A stretch of DNA of 64,000 nucleotides, from contig CAVXNB010000001.1 in NCBI GenBank assembly GCA_963763085.1, positions 1,240,001-1,304,000 on the forward strand, given 5' to 3'. The notes under the pieces are model-generated. The model was not told the origin of the DNA. It made no database searches and saw only the letters and a program-made list of their open reading frames with translations. The stretch is from CAVXNB01 sp963763085 (GTDB lineage: Bacteria > Actinomycetota > Acidimicrobiia > Acidimicrobiales > Bog-793). Within the stretch, counting starts at the first letter, position 1. Each line of letters starts with the position of its first letter. The position numbers and the translations under genes are program-made. Shown piece after piece: positions 36,346 through 45,300 of this stretch.

Positions 36346-38977
36346 CTACTTCGAGCAGACCACGTAGGCCGTGATCGTGCTGCTTCCGGCGAAGGTGACC
36401 TGCCAGCCCGCCGGTGTCGCACCATTGGTGATGAGTACCCCGCTCGAGTCCGTTGGAGCCGAGGTCTCCAAGGCATTGAACGAGCTGCTCGATCCACCAC
36501 CGCCGATGGCAACGTAGCCAGTCCCGCAAAGGGCGGTGGCCGAGTCGCCGCTTGCCGTCACGACAACCGTCGTGGTGTTCGCCAGCAGGTCGGCAGCGCC
36601 CTGGGCACCCTGGGCACCTTGCGATCCGGTAGCTCCCTTCGCTCCGGAAGCTCCCTGCGCTCCTGCAGCCCCCTGCGGTCCTGCCGCGCCCTGGGGGCCT
36701 GCCGCGCCCTGGGCTCCGCTGGCGCCCTGAGCTCCGCTGGCGCCCTGGTGTCCGCTGGCTCCCTGGTTCCGCTGGCGCCCTGGTTTCCGTTGGCTCCCTG
36801 AGCGCCAGTTGCGCCTTGGGATCCCGCGGCTCCGGTCGGGCCCTGTGCTCCTGGGATGCCGGGAGCTGCCCTGAGGACCTTGAGCTCCTTGGGGACCCTG
36901 AGCTCCGCTGGCGCCCTGGGCTCCAGTTGCGCCCTGCGAACCAGCCGCTCCGGTGGCGCCTTGCGAGCCGTTGGCTCCGGTGGCGCCTTGTGCCCCCTGT
37001 GCGCCGGTCGTGCCCTGTGAACCGTTGGCTCCGGTGGCACCTGCGAGCCGTTGGCTCCGGTTGCGCCCTGTGCTCCCTGTGCGCCGGTCGTGCCCTGTGA
37101 ACCGATCGAACCGCTCGAGCCCTGTGAACCGATGGAGCCGGTTGCACCCTGCGAGCCGTTAGAGCCGGTAGCACCCTGTACGCCGGACGCGCCCTGGGCT
37201 CCCTGAGGACCTTGGGCACCGCTCGCGCCCTGAGCGCCCTGTGCGCCAGTAGCGCCTTGCGAGCCGTTCGCTCCGGTCGCGCCCTGAGCTCCCGCGCCGC
37301 CTGTTGCGCCTTGGGAGCCGTTAGCACCCGTGGCACCCTGAGCTCCTGCGCCGCCCGTTGCGCCTTGCGAGCCCTGGGATCCGGTGGCGCCCTGCGAGCC
37401 GTTTGCTCCGGTCGTGCCCTGAGAGCCGTTGGCTCCCGTGGCGCCCTGTGCTCCCGTAGCCCCTTGCGCACCCTGAGGACCTTGGGCACCGCTCGCGCCC
37501 TGGGCGCCCTGCGAGCCGGTTGCGCCCTGCGAGCCGTTGGCACCCGTGGCGCCCTGCGAGCCGTTCGCTCCGGTCGCGCCCTGCGCTCCTGCGCCGCCCG
37601 TTGCGCCTTGCGAGCCCTGGGATCCGGTGGCGCCCTGCGAGCCGTTTGCTCCGGTCGTGCCCTGAGAGCCATTCGCTCCCGTGGCGCCCTGAGCTCCCGT
37701 AGCCCCTTGCGCACCCTGTGGACCCTGGGCACCGCTCGCGCCCTGGGCGCCCTGCGAGCCGGTCGCGCCCTGCGAGCCGTTGGCACCCGTGGCACCCTGC
37801 GAGCCGTTCGCTCCGGTCGCGCCCTGCGCTCCTGCGCCGCCGGTTGCGCCCTGGGAGCCATTGGCACCTGTCGCGCCTTGGGAGCCGTTGGCACCCGTGG
37901 CACCCTGAGCTCCTGCGCCGCCCGTTGCGCCTTGCGAGCCCTGGGATCCGGTGGCGCCCTGCGAGCCGTTTGCTCCGGTCGTGCCCTGAGAGCCGTTGGC
38001 TCCAGTGGCACCCTGCGCTCCCGTAGCGCCTTGCGCTCCCTGTGGACCCTGGGCACCGCTCGCGCCCTGGGCGCCCTGCGAGCCGTGCTCCGTCGCGCCC
38101 TGCGAGCCGTTGGCTCCCGTGGCGCCCTGAGCTCCCGCGCCGCCAGTTGCGCCCTGCGAGCCATTGGCACCGGTCGCGCCTTGGGAGCCGTTGGCACCAG
38201 TGGCGCCCTGGCTCCCGCAGCCCCTTGGCCCCCTGCGGACCCTGGGCGCCGTCGCGCCCTGGGCGCCCTGCGAGCCGGTCGCGCCCTGCGAGCCGTTGGC
38301 TCCAGTCGCCCCCTGCGAGCCGTTGGGCCCGGGCGCACCCTGTGCTCCGATCGGACCCTGCGCTCCCTGAGGCCCTTGGGCGCCGTTCTGCCCGTTCTGG
38401 CCGTTCTGCCCGTTCTGCCCGTTCTGCCCGTTCTGCCCGTTCTGCCCGTTCTGGCCGTTCTGGCCGTTCTGGCCGGGGGCGCCCTGGGGTCCGGCGGCAC
38501 CCTGAGGGCCGACAGCGCCCTGGGCTCCCGTGGCCCCCTGCGCACCATTAGCGCCCGTTGCGCCCTGCGAGCCGTTGGCTCCAGCGGCGCCCGTAGCGCC
38601 CTGCGAGCCGTTGGCTCCAGCGGCGCCGGTAGCGCCCTGCGGACCCTGTGCTCCAACTGCTCCCGTTGCGCCCTGCGAGCCGTTGGCTCCCGTTGCGCCT
38701 TGCGCTCCGGTTGGTCCCTGCGCCCCGTTCGCTCCCGTTGCGCCTTGCGCTCCGGTAGCTCCCTGCGCGCCCTGCGATCCGTGGTGGTGGTGATGTGATG
38801 GCGGGGCCCCAGCGCGGACTCATGCGCCAAGGTAGAAGCTTGTGCACCGGGAACGCCTAGCGTTCCGACGAGCCCGGATGCCGAAAGCGTGCCGATTCCG
38901 GCTCCAAACGCCAACATGGCAACACGGGAACGGCTCTTCGGCGCCGTGTACCGGCCACCCTTGCGTGACGCTGCCAT
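36346..38977 (-). CDS. secreted collagen-like (Gly-X-Y) protein 1, several frameshifts
   Basis: About 877 codons from ATG 38977 to the stop at 36346. N-terminus: MAASRKGGRYTAPKSRSRVA, a Gly-rich hydrophobic stretch and an Ala-x-Ala cleavage region, the same signal as collagen-like gene 2. After about 57 residues comes a His-rich tract, then hundreds of Gly-X-Y triplets, mostly GAQ, GAT, GAN, GSQ and a run of QNG. The C-terminal ~75 residues are non-collagen and end ITAYVVCSK. The Gly frame changes at least six times (for example near 38790, 38215, 37040, 36860 and 36770), each fitted by a one- or two-base indel, mostly within short homopolymers. Function: a long fibrous surface or extracellular protein; Gly-X-Y rods trimerise without hydroxyproline in bacteria. 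Confidence 0.8.
38382..38473. repeat. 9-bp tandem repeat encoding (Gln-Asn-Gly) about 10 times
   Basis: CCGTTCTGG/CCGTTCTGC units run in tandem on the plus strand. On the leftward coding strand they give consecutive Q-N-G triplets in collagen-like gene 1. Such a run can change length by slippage. Confidence 0.85.
38781..38800 (-). other. His-rich tract between signal peptide and collagen rod of gene 1
   Basis: The leftward strand reads CATCACATCACC followed by repeated CAC. One inserted C would give seven consecutive His and join the signal-peptide frame to the Gly-X-Y frame. Confidence 0.55.
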
Positions 38978-39438
38978 CGAAATAGCCCCCTCGCATAGTT
39001 AACGGAGGCCCCCCACCAAGGTCCGTGAACCGGGGAGCACAGATCGGATGCCGTCACGGTCAGTGGCGGCTCGACTACAAGACTGCGCTGTAGATCTATG
39101 ACGCGGAGTGGCCCATTGCAACCCGCGTTTTTTGATTTCTCACTCTCAGTCATCAGATTTTGCCGGATTACCACGCTAAGTCACATACTGGGTGCCCAGG
39201 GTGAGACAAAGCGAGAATTCCGAGGTCCAACCCTGAAAACCATCCCCGCCGGCAGCTAGCTCGGCTTGCACGGCGTCGTCGCAGCCCGCGGCCCCTGTTC
39301 TTCCTTAACCGCGAGGGCGCCGATGTCGAAGAAGAGACGTGCGCTCACTCTCGAAGATGGCAAGACCTCGGTTACACGCGTCGAGTGTTCACGGCCGTGC
39401 GGCGGACACCTTTCGCCCGTGGAGGCGTCCCCGTCCCC
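38978..39438. other. intergenic region upstream of collagen-like gene 1 and the GT39-like gene
   Basis: Divergent promoter region of about 460 bases. It holds an A/T-rich stretch near 39127-39170 that stands out from the high-GC surroundings and may contain promoter elements. It also has TTGCAATGGGCCA near 39105 (leftward), which is similar to TCGCAATGGGTCA upstream of collagen-like gene 2. No gene recognised. Confidence 0.4.
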
Positions 39439-39695
39439 GCTGAGACCCTACGCCCGCAAGAGGTGCGGTGGCATTGAAGCCGACCGTGGGAGACACCCGA
39501 TGACTTCGACGTTGCTGCTGCCAGCTGAGTCAGACGTCGTTCGACGAGCCCATGTGCGTAGGTCCCGCTGAGACCCTTACGCCCGCAAAAGGTGCGGTGG
39601 CATTGAAGCCGACCGTGGGAGACACCCGATGACTTCGACGTTGCTGCTGCCGGCTGAGACGGACGTCCGAACTCGACGAGCCCATGTTCGCGTCG
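39439..39695 (+). repeat. tandem duplication of the GT39-like gene's 5' end, ~128 bp unit
   Basis: Bases 39439-39566 repeat at 39567-39695 with a few changes and one extra T. Each unit contains the presumed ribosome-binding region and ATGACTTCGACGTTGCTGCT. The second unit starts the real gene at 39629. Confidence 0.9.
39500..39571 (+). pseudogene. truncated duplicate start of the GT39-like gene
   Basis: ATG at 39500 opens a 23-codon frame (MTSTLLLPAESDVVRRAHVR, then three more residues and TGA) that copies the N-terminus of the gene at 39629. It is a leftover of the 128-bp duplication; it may still be translated as a short leader. Confidence 0.6.
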
Positions 39696-41547
39696 ACCGG
39701 CCGTCGACCTGGCAATCGTCCCAGTGGCCGGTCGTCCTCGCTGTCGCCTGCGGCTTGGGACTGGGGTGCTACGTGCTATCGCTCCCCGACATCTTGACTG
39801 GAGTACACGGCTACACGGGCCACGGTTACGACGACGGCGTGTACTTCGCTGCCGCGATCAACCTCGTTCACGGCAGCATTCCGTACCGCGACTTCGTGCT
39901 CGTTCAACCACCCGGGATCGCCATACTCATGGCTCCTCTCGCGCTGCTTGGGCGGCTCATCGGCGATCGCGAGGCGCTCGTTCTCGGCGATGCCTCACGT
40001 TGCTGGTCAGCGCCGCCAACGCGGGCCTGATCGCGACGATGCTTCGGGGTCGGGGCAAGGCAGCGATGGTCGTGGGTGGTTTGGCGTTCGCTCTCTTCCC
40101 GCTCTCGGTGACAGCGAGTCACACGGTGATGATCGAGCCGTATCTGACGCTGTTTTGTCTTCTCGCCCTCCGTTTGGCCTTCGATCGGCTCGACCTGGCA
40201 TCCAGACGACGTCTTCTCTGTGCCGGAATCATGCTGGGAGCGGCGGGAACCATCAAGATCTGGGCCGTTCTGCCGGCGGCCGCGCTGCTCCTTGTCCTCG
40301 TCGTGCGCTCGCGCCAATCGCTTCGTCCGGTTATTGCAGGGATGGTCGCCGGCGGCGTCGTGCCGCTGGCACCGTTCCTGTTCGCGGCACCCGGGTCGTT
40401 CGTCCACGATGTGTTGTTTGCTCAAGAAGGCCGACTTTCGCTGACGAGCCTCGGCTCGCAACTCGGTACCAAGCTGCTCGAGGTCACGGGTTTGTCCGCG
40501 TTCGGCTCCCTGACCCCGCCGGCCACGGTCGGCATCGTGGTGGCGATTGCGGCGGTTCTGGTTATCGGCTACGTCTTTTACGTTGGACGGTTGGCGATCG
40601 GAGATTTCGATCGTGTGGTTCTGTGCTCGACCGCGATCGTGGTGGTCGGCATGCTTTCGACGACGAATTTCTTCCTGCACTACGCATACTTCACGGCCGC
40701 CTTCATCTCCCTCCTGATCGGAGACGTCTTCGGCCTCGCGTGGTCAACTGTTGCGAGGCGCCGTGCCAGACACGCGTCGGACAGCCGACGATCCCTCGGC
40801 CCGATCATCGTCGCGGTTTCTCTCGTCATCGGACTCGTTTCCACAGGCGCGCTTGTCCACGCCGACGCTTCCTTTGCTCAGTCGTACCTTTCGCTGGCAG
40901 AGGACAACGGCGCGACGCTGGCCGCGGTCATACCAGCGGGATCGTGTGTGGTCTCTGACGACGTCTCTTTCCTCGTCGACTCGAACCGATTGACGGCCAC
41001 CGGGCCAGGCTGCCCCACGATGATCGACTACTACGGCGGATGGCTTGTCGAAAACCCCTCGGGACCGCCACCAATCGACGGCCCCTACTCGTCGTCCCTC
41101 GTAGCTACGTGGGCCCAACTGTTCACCCGGGCCGACTATCTCGTGTTCATCTCTCCGGACACTGACGCCTGGCCCCGGACGTCCCTGACTATCCCTCTTT
41201 ACGACCAGTATCGCCTCGTATACGCGGCAGCTGGCAGCTTCGTCTACTGCCACGTCAACCGCAGCGAGGCTTCAGCGTCGGCTTCTCGTTTAGCGCTCGA
41301 TGCTGGGGTCGTGGCACAAGGCCGGCGAGATTTCTCGCTCGCGGTCGCCGACTACGACCAGGCTTTGGTCGAAGAACCGTGCAGCGCACAGCCTCTCTTC
41401 GATTTGGGTACCGTCCAACAGCTCCTCGGGGACAACCAAGCAGCGATCGCTCTCTATGAGGAGGTGCTCGCGATCAATCCGGGTGACCTTCCCGCCTCCG
41501 CGATGCTTGGGTATATCAGGAGCCTGCCGACCCGTAGCTTCCGGTAG
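39629..41547 (+). CDS. membrane glycosyltransferase (GT39/mannosyltransferase-like) with C-terminal TPR, one frameshift
   Basis: ATG 39629 to stop 41547, with a shift near 39986 repaired by one base (GGC CGA TGC reading), giving ~639 residues. Early loop HGYDDGVYFAAAINLVHG carries the acidic pair expected in GT-C enzymes, followed by PYRDFVLVQPPG, a signature of membrane mannosyl-/arabinosyltransferases. About ten membrane helices run to ~residue 395. The extracellular part follows, and the last ~90 residues form a TPR-like segment (AVADYDQALVEEPCSAQPLF, then AAIALYEEVLAINPGD). A transferase with its own scaffold arm could glycosylate exported proteins such as the collagen-like neighbours (inference). 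Confidence 0.75.
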
Positions 41548-41659
41548 GTGGGCCCAGGCGCGCGGCGATTGGTGCAAGAGGTATCGCGGAATTCGGTGCG
41601 TCGGTGACATTGCAGGATCTCGGATCGAGCGCCTGGCAAGAGAACGATGGGAGCCACAA

Positions 41660-41938
41660 ATGTGGCCAGACGTGATGTCGAGCTGGGTGCAGGCGTTGGA
41701 CAAGGTCTGTGGGTCGAGGCTCACTCCACGCGAGAAGGACAAGCTCGTCGCTTTGTTTGTGTACCAGGCGGCAGGCGGGCGTGGGACGTGGGAAGTCATC
41801 CCACTCTGGACAAGTACCCGCGGCTGCGAGCGCGAACTCGGCTTGGCGCTGGACGGTGCGCTGGTCGATGGCGGCAGGAAGGTCGTGTGTCACCTGGATT
41901 TCGCGTCCGGTCGGGAGGTCGTTCGTGTCTGCCCTTGA
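41660..41938 (+). CDS. small hypothetical protein
   Basis: 92 residues from ATG 41660, with GGGAG six bases upstream, a good signal. It has 35 charged or polar residues, LTPREKDKLVALFVYQAAGG in the middle, and three Cys (17, 50, 73). No membrane segment or signal peptide. I do not recognise it. It follows the GT39-like gene by 112 bases and is on the same strand, so it could be the last gene of that unit. The C-terminus has a hairpin-like beta pattern (VVCHLDFASGREVVRVC). Confidence 0.5.
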   Translation: MWPDVMSSWVQALDKVCGSRLTPREKDKLVALFVYQAAGGRGTWEVIPLWTSTRGCERELGLALDGALVDGGRKVVCHLDFASGREVVRVCP

Positions 41939-42181
41939 GGGAAGTGCCGGGGAAATACGCGTGGCGACTGTGGGGTGAGCCGCGGCGGGGAGACAGAGCC
42001 AAACTACGTGTCGGTTATTGGCGAGTGTGCGGCGACTCTGCTGGTAAACACTCGGAGTCGATCACAAAAAATGTGATTGCGGGGCACGGGAGGTGGATAC
42101 GGGCCTCCCTCTCTCGCCTTTACCTCGTAGCCCGTGGTGGGTAAACGGTGCTGGAAACGGCGGCGCAATCGTCTCCGAGAT

Positions 42182-42220
42182 GGCGAGAGGGAGGCCCCGC
42201 AAGGACCTCCCTCTCCCGCC
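42182..42220 (-). terminator. hairpin downstream of collagen-like gene 2
   Basis: GGCGAGAGGGAGG pairs with CCTCCCTCTCCCGCC (imperfect) around CCCGCAAGGA. One of two or three similar C/G stems in the 400-base region 41939-42336, which otherwise shows no gene. A short ATCACA-TGTGAT stem is at 42061-42077. Confidence 0.5.
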
Positions 42221-42272
42221 TGTGAGCCGTAGCGCCCGAGGGCCAATGCTGTCGTGTCCAAGTGGGCAGCAC

Positions 42273-42300
42273 GAGGGGGGGCCCTCGGGACCTCCCCCTC
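42273..42300 (-). terminator. first hairpin after the collagen-like gene 2 stop
   Basis: GAGGGGGGGCCC pairs with the facing GGACCTCCCCCTC with a small loop, 36 bases past the leftward stop at 42337. Similar in base content to the stem after collagen-like gene 1, and likely a terminator, although no clear T-run follows. Confidence 0.55.
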
Positions 42301-42336
42301 GACTTGCCACCCCCTAAGGGTTGATCTGGCGACCTC

Positions 42337-45300
42337 CTACTTCGAGCACATCACGTAGACGGTGATCGACGTGCCGTCGTCGTCAGTCGCCCTCCAGCCC
42401 GTCGCAATCTGTCCGGCGGTGGCGGGGTTGCTGCCGTTGAGCGGCTCGGAGATTTGCAGGTGTGAGTTCGTGCCGGAGTTGGAGAAGCCGCCACCGATGG
42501 CGACCGGATTGCCCGCCGGGCACGTAACCGAGGCAGTTGTAGTCGCGGAGGCGGTCTCGACGATCACGTCCAACCCGGCGCTCCCGGCGGTCGATGGTCC
42601 GACAGCGCCCTGGTTGCCCTGGTTGTTTGCCCTGGAAGCCCTGGTTGCCCTGGAAGCCCTGGTTGCCCTGGAAGCCCTGGTTGCCCTGGAAGCCTTGGTT
42701 GCCCTGGAAGCCTTGGAAGCCCTGGTTCCCTTGGTTGCCCTGAGCGCCCTGTATTCCGCCGTCACTGACCACCGCACCCGAAGCGATCGTCCCGCTCCCG
42801 TTTCCGGCGTAGCCGAGGTTCTTGACCGTCAACGAGTTCGTCCCGCCTCCAGCCGTGATCTGGTAGTAGCCAGCACCGCCGCCGATGAAGAGGATCTCGT
42901 TATTCGCCGTCCAGGCGCCATTGGCCACAGTGATGGAGACAGTGTTGCCAGATGCCGGGGCAGTGAAGGCACTGGCAGTCGTATAGCCGTTGGCTCCGTT
43001 GGTACCGGCCACGCCCTGGTTGCCCTGGTTGCCCTGGTTGCCCTGGTTGCCCTGGGTCCCGGCCGAGCCGTTGGTACCGGCAACGCCCTGGTTGCCCTGG
43101 AAGCCCTGGAAGCCCTGGTTGCCCTGGGTCCCGGCCGAGCCGTTGGTACCGGCAACGCCCTGGTTGCCCTGGAAGCCCTGGAAGCCCTGGTTGCCCTGGG
43201 TCCCGGCCGAGCCGTTGGTACCGGCAACGCCCTGGTTGCCCTGGAAGCCCTGGAAGCCCTGGTTGCCCTGGGTCCCGGCCGAGCCGTTGGCCCCCGCAGC
43301 ACCCTGTGCACCCTGTGCGCCCTGTGCGCCGTTGGTTCCATTCGTGCCCGCAGCGCCCTGTGCACCCTGTGCACCGTTCGAGCCGTTGGTCCCGTTGGTT
43401 CCCGCGGCGCCCTGTGCGCCCTGTGCGCCGTTGGTTCCGTTGGTTCCATTCGTGCCCGCAGCGCCCTGTGCGCCGGTAGCGCCCTGAGCACCGTTGGTGC
43501 CGTTCGTGCCGTTGGTGCCGTTCGTGCCGTTGGTCCCGGCTGCGCCCTGGGCTCCGGTGGCGCCCTGAGCACCAGCTGCGCCCTGAGCACCGTTACTGCC
43601 GTTGGTGCCTGCGGCGCCGGTAGCGCCCTGAGCACCGTTGGAGCCGTTCGTGCCGTTGGTCCCGGCTGCGCCCTGGGCTCCGGTGGCGCCCTGAGCACCA
43701 GCTGCGCCCTGAGCACCGTTACTGCCGTTGGTGCCTGCGGCGCCGGTAGCGCCCTGAGCACCGTTGGTGCCTGCGGCGCCGGTAGCGCCCTGAGCACCGT
43801 TGGTGCCATTGGTTCCGTTGGTGCCATTGGTCCCAGCGGCGCCGGTCGCGCCCTGGGGCCCTTGGGCACCTGCCGCTCCCTGGGCTCCGTTCGAGCCGTT
43901 GGTCCCGTTGGTCCCGTTGGTCCCGTTCGTGCCGTTGGTGCCCGCAGTGCCCTGGGCGCCGGTGGCACCCTTGGCGCCGGTTGCGCCAGCAGCTCCGGTG
44001 GCGCCTGCCGCGCCGCTCGCTCCAGTGGCTCCGGTTGCCCCTACAGAACCCTGGGGCCCGTTCTGACCGTTCTGACCGTTCTGACCGTTGTTACCTTGTG
44101 GGCCGGCCTGGCCGGTGGCGCCAGTCAGGCCGATCGGGCCTTGCGGACCGGCTGCGCCCTGGAAGCCTTGAGTGCCAGTCGCGCCCTGAGCGCCGTTGGT
44201 CCCGTTCGCTCCATTGGTCCCATTCGTTCCGTTCGTCCCATTGGTTCCGTTGGTCCCGGCCTCGCCGGTGGCGCCCTGCGCTCCGGTGCCGCCCTGTGCC
44301 CCGTTGGTGCCGTTGGTCCCGTTGGTCCCGGCAGTTCCGGTCGCACCCTGCGGACCGGCCGCGCCCTGTGCGCCGGCGGCGCCCTGAGCTCCGCTGCCAC
44401 CCGTAGCGCCGGTCGCACCGATACCTCCGGTTGCACCTTGGGCGCCGGTTGCCCCGGTCGCGCCGGTCGTGCCCTGGGAGCCATTGAGACCGTTTTGACC
44501 GTTGTGCCCGTTGTTGCCCTGGGCGCCGGTAGCACCGGTGGCCCCCGAAGTGCCCTGGGTGCCCTGTGCGCCGGTCGCACCCTGCGCTCCGTTGGTGCCG
44601 TTGGTCCCGGCAGCTCCGGTCGCACCCTGAGCGCCGGCTGCGCCCTGGCAGCCGCGTGGTCCGGTGGCGCCCTGCGCTCCGGTGGCGCCCTTGCGCCGTT
44701 GGTGCCGTTCGTTCCGTTGGTGCCGGCAGCTCCGGTGGCACCCTGTGCGCCGTTGGTGCCGTTGGTGCCGTTGGTCCCGTTGGTGCCAGCGGCGCCGGTC
44801 GCACCCTGTGCGCCGTTCGTGCCGTTCGTGCCGTTGGTCCCAGCGCTCCGGTCGCACCCTGAGCGCCAGCTGCGCCCTGGCGCCGCGTCGCTCCGTGGCG
44901 CCCTGCGCTCCGGTGGCGCCCTGTGCTCCGTTGGTGCCGTTGGTGCCCGCAGCTCCGGTGGCGCCCGTGCGCGCCGTTGGTGCCGTTGGTCCCGTTGGTG
45001 CCGGCAGCTCCGGTCGGCGCCCTGTCGCTCCGTTGGTGCCGTTGGTGCCGTTCGTGCCCGTTGGTGCCGTGCAGCTGCCGGTGGCGCCCTGGGCGCCGTT
45101 GCGCCGTTGGTGCCGTCGCGCCGTTGGCTCCGTTGGCGCCCGTGCGCTCCGGTGCGCGCCCTGTGCGCCGTTGGTGCCGTTGGTGCCGTTGGTTCCGTTG
45201 GTGCCCGTGCAGCGCCGGTGGCGCCCTGTGCGCCGTTGGTGCCGTTGGTCCCGTTGGTGCCATTGGCGCCGGTCGCACCCTGTGCGCCGTTGGTGCCGTT

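Noticed and set aside
37212..38798. A rightward 528-codon Gly/Ala/Arg-rich frame
   Set aside because: Same cause: antisense of collagen-like gene 1, with only simple-repeat composition.
38781..38800. Vector or His-tag contamination
   Set aside because: The tract is continuous with native collagen repeats and a native signal peptide, and no vector sequence is present.
43057..43344. CRISPR-like regular repeats
   Set aside because: The 72-bp units are coding Gly-X-Y triplets with no unique spacers.
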